A DNA stretch of 15,492 bases from Akkermansiaceae bacterium UBA6138 (GCA_002422425.1 DIVG01000063.1:1-15492), one strand, 5' to 3'. Positions 6,605 through 14,522 are shown, numbered from the stretch's first letter. Made by a program: numbers and translations. The notes: generated by a model from the sequence alone, not told the origin.

Positions 6605-7783
6605 TCAAGTTCCAGCCTCGCGGATCACGCTCAGAACCTGCGATATTTCCGCAGGGGTGTTGTAGAAGTGCGGACTGAAGCGGATGTAAGGGATTCCGTC
6701 CCGCCCGTGGCGAAAGCTGGAGACGATACCCCGCCGGGCAAGGCTGTCGCATAGCTTCTCGATTCTCCGGGGACTTGACTTGTCGGTAAAGGAGGTGATT
6801 CCGGAGGCGGCGGATCCGGAGCGAGGGCCAAGGATGTTAAATTCGAGCTCATCGAGTCCGGCGCAAAGCATCGCCTTCAGATCGAGGAGTCGTGCGGCGA
6901 CGGTGTCTATCCCGATTCCGGTGAGAAGATCAATCGAGGCCTGCATCCCGACGAGACCCTGGGCATTGAGGACTCCGGGCTCGTAGCGTCGTCCGCCGGG
7001 TTCAAAATCGACGGTATCCTGAGCGATAAAATGGGGTGACTTCACGTTCCAGGCTCCGAGGAGAGACGGCTCAAGCATTTCCTGCCGGTGCCTGGCGACG
7101 TGGAAGATTCCGGCTGTCATCGGTCCCAGCATCCACTTGTGGGAATCGGCGCTAAGGAAATCGACGTGTTTTGCCGGGGTGGGGAATGCCCCCGCCGTTT
7201 GAATGGCGTCGAGACAGAAGAGAACTTCGCGTTCTTTCGCGAGTTCACCAACGGCCTCCATGTCGAGACGGTAGCCGCTGAGAAAATGGGAGGAGGCGAG
7301 GGCGAGAAGCCTGGTGCGCGGGGTGATAGCGTCCCGCACCAGTTCGGGGGTGATTTCACCGATTTCGCGGGGATGCAGGTAGACCACCTTCACGCCCTTT
7401 TTTTCCAGCTGTTTCCAGGGATAGACGTTTGCCGGATAATCGTCCAGGTAGGTAATGATCTCATCCCCGTGCTGCCAGGAAAGCCCGTTCGCCACGAGGC
7501 TGAGACCGAGGCTGGTGGGGCCGAGGAGGGCGATCTCTGACGTGTCGCATTCGATGAGGGCCGCCGCAGAAGCCCTGACGAGATCCATGCGTTTGATGAG
7601 TACCTCGGCGTAGTCGAGTTCGCCCGTGGCGGAGGCATCGTTGAAGGCATTCATCGCGTTAACCGCGACCTGGGGGACTGCGGTGACGGCGGCGTGAGCC
7701 ATGAAGATGCGGTCACGGCAGGCAGGAAAGTTTTTGCGGCGCGACGTTTCGTCGGAGTCGAGCTGTTTGAGGAGTCCGGACAT
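6605..7783 (-). CDS. Class V aminotransferase-like PLP enzyme
   Basis: A 392-residue fold-type I PLP enzyme of the aminotransferase class V group (cysteine desulfurase / isopenicillin epimerase-like). The lysine that binds PLP is K216 in SADSHKWMLGP, preceded by H215; D192 and Q195 in LDAIQTAG contact the cofactor's ring nitrogen and oxygen. The C-terminal small domain ends in IRFSPHFYNTPAEI, typical of the class. I see no cysteine in the position and loop context of a NifS/IscS desulfurase, so a sulfur-mobilising role is not supported and the substrate is unknown. ATG at 7783 follows the RelE-like gene's stop by 6 bp, with AAGGAG just before it, so the two are probably translated from one message. 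It is followed by accB after a 124-bp gap. Confidence 0.88.
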   Translation of the reverse strand: MSGLLKQLDSDETSRRKNFPACRDRIFMAHAAVTAVPQVAVNAMNAFNDASATGELDYAEVLIKRMDLVRASAAALIECDTSEIALLGPTSLGLSLVANGLSWQHGDEIITYLDDYPANVYPWKQLEKKGVKVVYLHPREIGEITPELVRDAITPRTRLLALASSHFLSGYRLDMEAVGELAKEREVLFCLDAIQTAGAFPTPAKHVDFLSADSHKWMLGPMTAGIFHVARHRQEMLEPSLLGAWNVKSPHFIAQDTVDFEPGGRRYEPGVLNAQGLVGMQASIDLLTGIGIDTVAARLLDLKAMLCAGLDELEFNILGPRSGSAASGITSFTDKSSPRRIEKLCDSLARRGIVSSFRHGRDGIPYIRFSPHFYNTPAEISQVLSVIREAGT

Positions 7784-7789
7784 GGCTCC

Positions 7790-8170
7790 TTAGACGCGCC
7801 GGGCGCGCTCACCTTCTTCGATTAAGGCCCAAAATTGCTTTGATTTGGCAAGTGAGGCGTCGTCACCGACCGGCAGGTTGGCCCGGTAGAGAAAATCCTG
7901 GAAGGTGTTTTTGCTGAGGACGCGGTGGACGATAATTGAATGGTGGTCTTTGGAGACCTCGAAATAGAGGCGCACGTCACTGGCCCGGTAGCGATAGAGT
8001 TTTTTCCCGTCGCGCTCGATCTGGCCGAAGCGGGACTCGCCCCCGCTCTCCTCGATGCCTTCGAGATCTTCAGGTTTGACCTGGAACTCGTTGAGAACGT
8101 CGAGCTGCTCAAGTGTCGGCAACTGCGAGATTTCGCCGGCGCTGATTTCGTTAAAGATGACCTGGAACAC
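7790..8170 (-). CDS. RelE/ParE-fold protein without a visible antitoxin
   Basis: A 126-residue protein whose middle part (about 55-98, with KKLYRYRASDVRLYFEV and IIVHRVLSKNTF) resembles the beta-sheet core of RelE/ParE toxins, in which a basic strand precedes an R-x-x-y/f-x-v strand and a final i-h-r-v strand. The N-terminal half is helical and acidic. A C-terminal extension of some 28 residues (FWALIEEGERARRV) is longer than in most RelE proteins. No small antitoxin gene flanks it: neighbours are a HAD enzyme 60 bp upstream and an aminotransferase 6 bp downstream. So it may be a non-toxic, conserved relative that regulates or has lost toxicity (inference). The start is GTG at 8168-8170, supported by a GAGGAGA site at 8181-8187, 10 nt away. 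Confidence 0.7.
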   Translation of the reverse strand: MFQVIFNEISAGEISQLPTLEQLDVLNEFQVKPEDLEGIEESGGESRFGQIERDGKKLYRYRASDVRLYFEVSKDHHSIIVHRVLSKNTFQDFLYRANLPVGDDASLAKSKQFWALIEEGERARRV

Positions 8171-8230
8171 GATTTTAGTTTCTCCTCATGAGCGGGGGAA
8201 GGCAACGGGGAATTTCCCCGGCGGAGTCAC

Positions 8231-8824
8231 TCATTTCCGACTCGGGACGAAAACGCTTGCCATGCCGGCGGCGTTGGCGGCATCGATGCCTGCCTGGCCA
8301 TCCTCGAAGACGAGACAATTCTCCGGCGCTACGCCCATGCGCCCGGCGGCGAGGAGGAACATGTCCGGGGCCGGCTTGCCCCTCGCCACATCGGCGGGCG
8401 TGATAATGATCTCGAAGAGATCGAGAAGTCCAGCGCGATCCAGTGAAGGAGCGACAAGAGAAAGGTCGCTGCCTGAGGCGACGGAGATGCTTTTCCCCTC
8501 GTGGTGGAAGCGCCTCGCGAGTTCGGCAACTGAGGCGACTGCTTCGATTTCGTGAAGGTGTCGGGCATACCAGTCGGCTTTGTAGCGGTGGATCAGATCC
8601 GGACAGAGGTTCGCTCCGAAACGCTGATTCAGTTCCATCACGGTGATGCGGTCGGGCACGCCGGCGTTGGCGTAGAATTCATCCTCGGACCAGTTCCAGG
8701 GAGCACCGTGGTGGGCGAAACTAGCCGACCAGGCCCTGAAGTGAAGCGGCATGGAGTCGACGAGGGTCCCGTCGCAGTCGAAGATATAACCGTCAAAATC
8801 GCGTTCGGGGAGATTCAGGATCAT
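8231..8824 (-). CDS. HAD-superfamily hydrolase, beta-phosphoglucomutase/YqaB-like
   Basis: A 197-residue HAD subfamily IA enzyme acting on small phosphorylated metabolites in the cytoplasm. Motif I is FDCDGTLVDS (D16 nucleophile, D18 acid/base); motif II is ASGSD (S117); motif III is GKPAPD (K150); motif IV is FEDGQAG (E174, D175). A helical cap sits between residues 25 and 95. The sequence is most like the YqaB / beta-phosphoglucomutase group, for example fructose-1-phosphatase or sugar-phosphate phosphatases, but motifs alone do not fix the substrate. ATG at 8824 begins 27 bp after the coiled-coil gene, so it is likely its second cistron. The next gene downstream is the RelE-like protein 60 bp away. 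Confidence 0.9.
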   Translation of the reverse strand: MILNLPERDFDGYIFDCDGTLVDSMPLHFRAWSASFAHHGAPWNWSEDEFYANAGVPDRITVMELNQRFGANLCPDLIHRYKADWYARHLHEIEAVASVAELARRFHHEGKSISVASGSDLSLVAPSLDRAGLLDLFEIIITPADVARGKPAPDMFLLAAGRMGVAPENCLVFEDGQAGIDAANAAGMASVFVPSRK

Positions 8825-8851
8825 GGGAAGAAGCCGGGGTTTCGCCTTTTC

Positions 8852-9370
8852 TCAGGGCTCACTCGTGCGAGCGGGCCCGCGGTTGGAGGAGTTCGAAGGC
8901 AGCGCCTCGAGCACTTCCGCCTCGATGGCGGGACTGCCCTTGGTGAAAAAGCGTTTAAAAAGGCGACGGGGCAGGCTTTTGCCCGCCTCTTCGGCCTCGA
9001 TTTCGTTGAGGGCGCCTTCTTTGGCCTTTTCCCATGCCTGGGCAAAACCGGGAGCGTTCACGACCATGGTCTTTTCGGCCCGAGCGTAGATCTCAAGCTC
9101 GCGCTCAAGGGCGGTGAAGTCGTTCTGCGCGTGGCCCAGATTTACTTTTATGCGGAGATTCTCGTTCTCCTTCCGAAGAGACTCGATCTTCGCTCTCATC
9201 TCTCCGAGCTTTTCAGCCTCAATCTCAAGTTTGTCACTGAGATGGCCCTTGAGACGCCTGTACTCGCCCTTGGTTTTGTGGTGCGCGAGGATGGAGAGAA
9301 CGCAAAGGAAGAAACCGAGGACAAAGCCCCAGAAAAACCAGTGCGTCAGGATCGTTTTCAATGTTTCCAT
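8852..9370 (-). CDS. Membrane-anchored coiled-coil protein, unknown function
   Basis: I do not recognise a named family. The 172-residue protein has one N-terminal membrane segment (about 10-29, with aromatic HWFFWGFVLGFF), then a long charged helix predicted as coiled coil (about 35-100, with Leu/Ile every 3-4 residues, e.g. MRAKIESLRKENENLRIKV). An amphipathic region and a basic patch (SLPRRLFKRFF, 130-140) follow, and the tail is Ser/Pro/Glu-rich and probably disordered. It may organise a membrane-associated complex, but nothing identifies a partner. I chose the ATG at 9370 because it starts the membrane segment, has GGAG 5 nt upstream, and follows a good candidate promoter; frame sequence beyond it up to 9580 overlaps the divergent regulator and looks non-coding. 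It leads the cluster with the HAD enzyme 27 bp behind. Confidence 0.8.
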   Translation of the reverse strand: METLKTILTHWFFWGFVLGFFLCVLSILAHHKTKGEYRRLKGHLSDKLEIEAEKLGEMRAKIESLRKENENLRIKVNLGHAQNDFTALERELEIYARAEKTMVVNAPGFAQAWEKAKEGALNEIEAEEAGKSLPRRLFKRFFTKGSPAIEAEVLEALPSNSSNRGPARTSEP

Positions 9371-9378
9371 GCGACTCC

Positions 9379-9407
9379 AGTATAGCGGGGCTTTCCCTCT
9401 TCGTAAA
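9379..9407 (-). promoter_or_regulatory. Candidate promoter of the coiled-coil/HAD cluster
   Basis: On the minus strand, TTTACG (complement of 9402-9407) and TATACT (complement of 9379-9384) are exactly 17 bp apart, a good fit for a housekeeping sigma factor. The start of transcription would be just before the ATG at 9370, giving a very short leader that may lack or only partly include the GGAG ribosome site. The -10 is strong and the -35 moderate. Confidence 0.45.
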
Positions 9408-9432
9408 CCGCCGATAAACGCGGGCGCGCCGA

Positions 9433-9450
9433 TGAATTTTGCCAAATTCA
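9433..9450. promoter_or_regulatory. Candidate operator for the GbsR/MarR-type regulator
   Basis: TGAATTT and AAATTCA are perfect inverted 7-mers around TGCC. The 18-bp symmetric site lies in the 130-bp divergent gap, 50 bp before the regulator start. Its size and symmetry fit winged-helix dimers of the MarR/GbsR type, which commonly repress their own genes. Its central TTGCCA could also serve as a -35. It might instead be a short RNA hairpin. Confidence 0.4.
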
Positions 9451-9500
9451 CGCTTGCAGTTTTTTCTTCATGAGTTTCTGTAAGGACAGAAATAAAAGAA

Positions 9501-10040
9501 ATGAAGGATCTCCCTCCGTTTGTGCAGCAGTTCATTCTCCACTGGGGAGAGATGGGAACAAAATGGGGTATCAACCGCACGGTGGCCCAGATTCACGCTC
9601 TTCTTTTCATCTCCGAGCAGCCCCTCCACGCTGAGGAAATCTGCGCCAGCCTGGGGGTAGCCCGGTCGAATGTGAGCAATAGTCTCAGGGAACTTCAAAA
9701 CTGGGGTATTGTGAAAACGGTTCATCTTCCCGGGGACCGGCGCGACCACTTTGAGTCGATCAGGGACGTCTTCGAGCTCTTCCGGGTAATTGCGGCGGAA
9801 CGCAAGCGACGCGAGGTTGATCCTACTCTCATTCGGCTGCGTCACTGCGCCAACGAAGCCGGTCGCACGACCGAGCCGGCTGCCGCCTTTGCGAAGCATC
9901 AGCTTGAGGAATTGCTCGGATTCTTCGAACTCGTGAGTGATTTTTACGAAAAAATGGACCGCCTTCCCACGAAATCGGCAGTCAGTGCCATTCGGATGGG
10001 AGATAAAATCGCCAAGTCGATCGGGGTATTTGTCAAATAA
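9501..10040 (+). CDS. GbsR/MarR-type winged-helix transcriptional regulator
   Basis: A 179-residue DNA-binding protein. The opening FVQQFILHWGEMGTKWGINRTVAQIHALLF (7-36) is typical of the GbsR group: a helix, then a W-G-x-N/P-R-x-x-A-q-i-y-x-l-L segment. A winged helix-turn-helix follows (about 40-85), with recognition helix ARSNVSNSLRELQNWGIV and wing VHLPGDRRDHFES. The C-terminal helices (86-179) would form the dimer interface. GbsR itself senses choline, but relatives of this group sense other compounds, so no ligand can be assigned. ATG at 9501 has a weak AAGGA 13 nt upstream. It is followed by the epimerase gene 6 bp after its stop, suggesting one transcript, and a symmetric operator-like site lies upstream. 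Confidence 0.88.
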   Translation: MKDLPPFVQQFILHWGEMGTKWGINRTVAQIHALLFISEQPLHAEEICASLGVARSNVSNSLRELQNWGIVKTVHLPGDRRDHFESIRDVFELFRVIAAERKRREVDPTLIRLRHCANEAGRTTEPAAAFAKHQLEELLGFFELVSDFYEKMDRLPTKSAVSAIRMGDKIAKSIGVFVK

Positions 10041-10046
10041 TCCGCG

Positions 10047-11054
10047 ATGGAACTCAGAACGTCCCTTTACGCCATGAATGATACCAAACCGAAATCCCGG
10101 GTCGTGATCGCCGGAGGAAGCGGCTTCCTCGGGAAGGCGCTCGCGGCGACCCTGGAAAAGGAAAACTATGAAGTTGTCGTCTTAACGAGAGATCCGGGCT
10201 CTTACAGAGGGGTCGGCCAGGCCCGGCGCTGGGACGGCATGACGGTTGAGGAGAGCTGGGTTGAGTGTCTCGAGGGCGCTCACGCCGTCGTTAACCTCAC
10301 CGGTAAGCCGGTAAACTGCCGCCGGACGAAGCGGAATCACGAGGAAATCATGCGGTCTCGGGTGGAGCCGACCGAGGTCCTCGGTGATGCCCTGCGCCTT
10401 GTCTATCGCCCGCCCGCCGTCTGGGTGCAGGCCGCCAGCCTCGCCATTTACGGCGACGCTGGCGACCGGCTCTGCGAGGAGTCGGCTTACGTCCCTGCCG
10501 AATACCCCGCCGATGTCTGCGTCGCCTGGGAGGAGGCCCTGGGGCGTGCGATCCGTCCCGGAATGCGATGGGCTGTTCTTCGGATCGGGTTTGTCCTCGG
10601 TCGCGGAGACGGTGCTCTTGGGACGCTCGCGCGTCTTGCCCGGTGCGGGCTGGGTGGCCGGATCGGGTCGGGGGAGCAATGGATCAGCTGGATCCATCTG
10701 GAGGACATGATGCGCCTGTTTCTCGAGGCGATTCGCAATCCTTCGATTCACGGCATCTGCAATGCCACCGGACTTCAGCCGGTGAAAAACGCTGAGTTTA
10801 TGGAAACGCTGCGGAAAACGCTCGGCGTGCCTTTCGGTTTCCCCTGCCCCGGCCCGCTTGTCCGGGCTTTTGCGCCGCTCCTTGATGCGGATCCCGATCT
10901 CGCCTTGTGCGGTCGTCGCGGGCTGCCTTGCCGTATCCACGGGCTCGGCTTCCGTTTCCAGTTTCACGAACTGGAGGAGGCTCTTGCGGACCTCCTCAGG
11001 CCACAGCCCGATCCTGCCGGAGAGCGTGAGTGGGTGCAGACTTTTGCCCGCTGA
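10047..11054 (+). CDS. TIGR01777-type NAD-dependent epimerase (YfcH-like)
   Basis: A 335-residue extended short-chain dehydrogenase of the TIGR01777 / YfcH group, found widely but of unknown substrate. The NAD(P)-binding Rossmann motif is GGSGFLG (23-29). Other family marks are ARRWDG (59-64), VNLTGKPV (82-89), AASLAIYG (129-136), cvaWEEALG (158-166), SWIHLEDMMRLF (214-225) and NATGLQPVKNAEF (239-251). Usual members have about 300 residues; the excess is at both ends. ATG at 10047 is 6 bp after the regulator stop; an in-frame ATG at 10074 (codon 10) would better match the family N-terminus, and neither has a good ribosome site. The pairing with a GbsR-type regulator suggests control of this gene by it. 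Confidence 0.9.
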   Translation: MELRTSLYAMNDTKPKSRVVIAGGSGFLGKALAATLEKENYEVVVLTRDPGSYRGVGQARRWDGMTVEESWVECLEGAHAVVNLTGKPVNCRRTKRNHEEIMRSRVEPTEVLGDALRLVYRPPAVWVQAASLAIYGDAGDRLCEESAYVPAEYPADVCVAWEEALGRAIRPGMRWAVLRIGFVLGRGDGALGTLARLARCGLGGRIGSGEQWISWIHLEDMMRLFLEAIRNPSIHGICNATGLQPVKNAEFMETLRKTLGVPFGFPCPGPLVRAFAPLLDADPDLALCGRRGLPCRIHGLGFRFQFHELEEALADLLRPQPDPAGEREWVQTFAR

Positions 11055-11130
11055 GCTTTGATCTGGTTCTGCTCCTCCTTGGCGGTCAATTCAGTTGCAA
11101 TGGCGTCTAATCTGCGGGTTCATTGCGCGA

Positions 11131-12666
11131 ATGGAAGAGAACCCTTTTCGTGAAGCTGACCTGAGTCTTCGAAACCACCCCGAATCATGCATCATCGTGA
11201 TTTTCGGGGCGACGGGTGACCTGACCCATCGCAAGCTCATCCCGGCGCTTTACAATCTGGCGGCGGACGGCGATCTCCCTGCGGGACTTCGAGTGGTCGG
11301 TTTCGCCCGTCGGGAAAAATCGGACGAAGAATTCCGCGCCGGACTTGAGGAGCTCAATAAGGAAGTCTCGCGGCAGGGGCACAATGACGACCTCTGGGCA
11401 CAGTTTTCTCAGAGCATCACCTATCACACGAGTGAGTTCGGTGACCTCGAAGGCTATGCCGCGCTGAAAAAACGCCTCGACGAAATGGAGAGGGAAGGAG
11501 CCAGTCCGAACCGCCTCTATTATCTCGCCTCCGCCCCGGAGTTTTTCGATGATATCCTTCTCCACTTGCGCGAGTCGGGGCTGAATCAATCCTCCACCGG
11601 CTGGTGCCGTGCGGTTGTCGAAAAGCCCTTCGGTACCGATCTGGCGACCGCCCGGAATCTCAATCACGTCGTCAATGAAACTTTTGCCGAGGAGCATACC
11701 TACCGGATCGATCACTACCTCGGCAAGGAGACGGCGCAGAATATCATGGTGCTGCGCTTCGCCAATCAGCTTTTCGAAGTGCTCTGGAACAATCGTTTTA
11801 TTGATCATGTCCAGATCACCTGTGCCGAGCACCTCGGGATGGAAGGCGGCCGTGGCGGCTACTATGACAAGTCAGGGGCTCTCCGTGACATGGTCCAGAA
11901 TCATCTCCTCCAGCTTCTCAGCCTGATTGCGATGGAGCCCCCTGCCGACCTCACCGCCGACGGAGTTCGCGATGAAAAAGTCAAAGTGCTCAAGTCGCTG
12001 CGTCCTTTTAAGAATGCGGATGAGGTAGGCAGGAGCGTTGTGCGTGCCCAGTATACTGCCGGTGCGATCAACGGCAACGAGGTGCCCGGTTACCGCCGCG
12101 AAGACCGCGTTAATCCCGGGTCAATGACGGAGAGCTTCGTGGCCTTGAAGATCATGATCGATAACTGGCGCTGGGAGGGGGTGCCTTTTTACGTTCGTAT
12201 GGGGAAGCGTCTGCCGAGAAAAGGCACCGAAATTTCCATCCATTTCAAGCAGGCTCCGCGGGTGCTTTTTAATGCCGCCTCCGGAGCCGAGGCGATGCCG
12301 GGCAATGTGCTTGTCATCCGCATCCAGCCGAATGAAGGCATCTCCCTCGGGATGAGATCAAAACGTCCCGGGCCTGCCGCGACCCTTCAGGCGGTGAAGA
12401 TGGACTTCCGTTATCAGACCAGTTTCGGTAAAAGCAGCCCCGAGGCATATGAGCGATTGCTCCTTGATGCGATGGCGGGCGATGCCACTCTTTTTGCCAG
12501 AAAAGATGAGGTCGAGACGGCCTGGCGCTATATCGACCAGATCGAGGAGGCGTGGCACAAGTCAACCAGTCCTCCGAAAATGGCCGAGTATCCGGCAGGT
12601 TCGTGGGGACCGAAAGAGGCGGACGAACTCCTGAATCAGAGTGGGCACGAATGGCGGCGTCTCTGA
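11131..12666 (+). CDS. zwf: Glucose-6-phosphate 1-dehydrogenase
   Basis: Oxidises glucose 6-phosphate to 6-phosphogluconolactone, giving NADPH at the entry of the oxidative pentose phosphate pathway. The 511 residues are a usual length. The cofactor-binding motif is GATGDLTHRK (26-35), then EKPFG (164-168), the substrate and catalytic segment RIDHYLGKE (192-200), and DNWRWEGVPFYVRMGKRLP (344-362). I prefer ATG 11131 to an in-frame TTG at 11095 because it lies just before the conserved core, although no clear Shine-Dalgarno site precedes either. The usual partners pgl and gnd are not in the window. The 76-bp gap after the epimerase shows no strong terminator, so read-through is possible. A TCTCTGATCAGAGA palindrome overlaps the stop codon. 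Confidence 0.96.
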   Translation: MEENPFREADLSLRNHPESCIIVIFGATGDLTHRKLIPALYNLAADGDLPAGLRVVGFARREKSDEEFRAGLEELNKEVSRQGHNDDLWAQFSQSITYHTSEFGDLEGYAALKKRLDEMEREGASPNRLYYLASAPEFFDDILLHLRESGLNQSSTGWCRAVVEKPFGTDLATARNLNHVVNETFAEEHTYRIDHYLGKETAQNIMVLRFANQLFEVLWNNRFIDHVQITCAEHLGMEGGRGGYYDKSGALRDMVQNHLLQLLSLIAMEPPADLTADGVRDEKVKVLKSLRPFKNADEVGRSVVRAQYTAGAINGNEVPGYRREDRVNPGSMTESFVALKIMIDNWRWEGVPFYVRMGKRLPRKGTEISIHFKQAPRVLFNAASGAEAMPGNVLVIRIQPNEGISLGMRSKRPGPAATLQAVKMDFRYQTSFGKSSPEAYERLLLDAMAGDATLFARKDEVETAWRYIDQIEEAWHKSTSPPKMAEYPAGSWGPKEADELLNQSGHEWRRL

Positions 12667-12673
12667 TCAGAGA
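12660..12673. repeat. 14-bp perfect palindrome at the zwf stop codon
   Basis: TCTCTGATCAGAGA is identical on both strands and is centred on the end of the zwf stop codon (TGA 12664-12666). As RNA it would make only a 5-bp stem with a GATC loop and no T-run, so it is not a good terminator. It may be chance or a protein-binding site. Confidence 0.4.
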
Positions 12674-12813
12674 GGGGCGAAAGTGAAGGGAGGGCGCCGG
12701 GCGATTCAGACGGGCCGGTTTATGCGGAAAACGTAGTCGTCCATCAGAAGGTTTTAAAGGCGGGACCCCGGGACCGTGCAATTCCCCGCTCGACAGTTTC
12801 TTCTCGTCAGTTT

Positions 12814-13347
12814 ATGGAAATGGAAATGGCCGATCTCCACACTAGCGAAACTCCCCTTGTCGGAATCATTATGGGCAGCACCTCCGACTGGCCCACTATG
12901 TCCCGGGCAGCCGCCGTCCTCAGGGACTTCGGTATCGCTTACGAGGCAAAAGTGGTCAGTGCCCACCGCACTCCCGAGCTGCTTTTCAGCTACTCGCAGT
13001 CCGCCCGGAGCCGAGGGTTGAAATGCCTCATTGCCGGAGCGGGTGGTGCCGCTCACCTGCCTGGAATGGCTTCCGCGATCACCACGCTGCCCGTCCTCGC
13101 CGTGCCGGTGCAGTCCCGTGTTCTCAATGGGGTGGATTCGCTTCTCTCCATCGTGCAGATGCCTGCGGGAATCCCGACGGCGACTTTTGCGATAGGGGAG
13201 GCGGGGGCTACGAATGCGGGACTGTTTGCGGTTTCCCTTCTTGCCGTGAATGACGTCACTCTTGCCGGGCAACTTGCCGACTACCGTGAAGAAATGCGGG
13301 TAAAAGTTGAGTCTGCCGAACTCCCACCCCTCGCGCCTGTCGGATGA
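12814..13347 (+). CDS. purE: N5-carboxyaminoimidazole ribonucleotide mutase
   Basis: Converts N5-CAIR, made by PurK, to CAIR in purine synthesis (class I PurE, EC 5.4.99.18). The 177-residue protein has the class I motifs: GSTSDWPTM (21-29), SAHRTPE (49-55, H51 being the family's catalytic His) and GAGGAAHLPGM (75-85), which close the active site. The presence of purK fits class I, since class II enzymes act alone. Three in-frame ATGs (12814, 12820, 12826) begin the gene, all with weak ribosome sites, so the exact start is uncertain; I take the first. Its stop overlaps the purK start (ATGA, 13344-13347), so the two are translationally coupled. Confidence 0.97.
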   Translation: MEMEMADLHTSETPLVGIIMGSTSDWPTMSRAAAVLRDFGIAYEAKVVSAHRTPELLFSYSQSARSRGLKCLIAGAGGAAHLPGMASAITTLPVLAVPVQSRVLNGVDSLLSIVQMPAGIPTATFAIGEAGATNAGLFAVSLLAVNDVTLAGQLADYREEMRVKVESAELPPLAPVG

Positions 13348-14522
13348 GCGTCTACTTTCCGCCCGGTTCGACCATCGGGATCCTCGGGGGAGGGCAACTC
13401 GGTCGTATGCTCACGATCGAGGCTCGTCGCATGGGCTACCGTGTCGTTTCATGGATCGGTGGCCCGGACAGTGGTCCTGCCGGGATGTCTGACCTGGTGA
13501 TCGAAGAGCCTTTTGATTCGCCGGGAGCGCTTGCGGCCTTTCTCTCCCGGTGTGATGTCGCGACGGTCGAGTTTGAAAATATTCCCCAGTCACTCCTTAA
13601 TGCCATCGCCGCAGAGATGCCTTTGATGCCCGGGTCGGCTCCTGTTTCGATTTGTCAGCATCGCGAAAGGGAAAAGCGATTTCTCTCCGAAAATGGATTC
13701 CCCTGTGCCGCTTTTTCCATTGTGGCGTCGGCGGAAGAGCTAAGAGCTGCGTTGCGGGAGCTTCCCGAGAACGGGGGCATCCTCAAGACAGCGGAATTCG
13801 GTTATGACGGCAAGGGTCAGGTCGCGGTCACTCGCGAGAGTGAGAGTGAATCGGTTTGGGCCCGGTTCGACGCGCCGCGTGCCGTTCTTGAGGAAAAGAT
13901 AACACTTTTGGCCGAACTCTCCGTCCTGGTAGTGCGAGACCAGCTCGGCAACACGGTAACGTATGATCCGGCCGAGAATATTCATCGTGATCATATTCTC
14001 GATGTTTCCATCGTTCCGGCGAGGCTGGATCGCGGTCTTTTGAAAAAGGCTGAAGCGATCGCGATCGGGATTGCCGCCGCTCTTGACTATGTCGGCATCC
14101 TTGCGGTCGAGTTTTTCCTCTCCGGGGATGGCGATCTCATCGTGAATGAGATGGCCCCCAGGCCTCACAACTCCGGGCACCATACCATCGATGCGTGTGA
14201 GACTTCACAATTTGAGCAGCAATTGAGAGTTCTGGCGGGGCTCCCCATCGGAAGCACCCGCCTCCATAGTCCCACCGTGATGCTGAATCTTCTCGGTGAT
14301 GTCTGGATCGCCAATGCCGGAAAACCCGATTGGTCGTCCGTCCTCGCCATTCCGGGCGCTTCTCTCCATCTTTACGGAAAACATGAAGCCCGCTCCGGTC
14401 GAAAAATGGGCCACGTCACCTTTACCGCCGCTACGATGGAGGAAGTGCTGGAAGCCAGGAAAGAGGCGGAGTTGATTCTGCGAGGCGGCGCTGCCGGGGG
14501 GGTTAAGCCACCACGTCCATAA
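13344..14522 (+). CDS. purK: 5-(carboxyamino)imidazole ribonucleotide synthase
   Basis: ATP-grasp enzyme that carboxylates AIR with bicarbonate to N5-CAIR, the substrate of PurE. The 392-residue protein shows the N-terminal GILGGGQLGRM (12-22), the conserved VEFENIP (75-81), the central ATP-grasp segment EFGYDGKGQ (151-159), the metal-binding VNEMAPRPHNSGHHTIDA (267-284) and the C-terminal GRKMGHVT (352-359). The first methionine lies within the ATGA overlap with purE, the clearest coupled start in the window. The last codons (GGAAGGVKPPRP) extend beyond the core and overlap the convergent DUF1501 gene by 20 bp. Confidence 0.97.
   Translation: MSVYFPPGSTIGILGGGQLGRMLTIEARRMGYRVVSWIGGPDSGPAGMSDLVIEEPFDSPGALAAFLSRCDVATVEFENIPQSLLNAIAAEMPLMPGSAPVSICQHREREKRFLSENGFPCAAFSIVASAEELRAALRELPENGGILKTAEFGYDGKGQVAVTRESESESVWARFDAPRAVLEEKITLLAELSVLVVRDQLGNTVTYDPAENIHRDHILDVSIVPARLDRGLLKKAEAIAIGIAAALDYVGILAVEFFLSGDGDLIVNEMAPRPHNSGHHTIDACETSQFEQQLRVLAGLPIGSTRLHSPTVMLNLLGDVWIANAGKPDWSSVLAIPGASLHLYGKHEARSGRKMGHVTFTAATMEEVLEARKEAELILRGGAAGGVKPPRP

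Noticed and set aside
7790..8824. A complete type II toxin-antitoxin pair around the RelE-like gene.
   Set aside because: The upstream neighbour is a HAD enzyme and the downstream one a PLP enzyme; no small antitoxin-like frame lies between them.
8552..9385. Plus-strand open frame of 277 codons opposite the HAD and coiled-coil genes.
   Set aside because: No family features; the minus-strand genes have catalytic motifs or a membrane segment, a promoter and ribosome sites.
11095..11130. Earlier TTG start for zwf.
   Set aside because: It adds 12 residues unlike the family and has no ribosome site; the ATG at 11131 is closer to the usual N-terminus.
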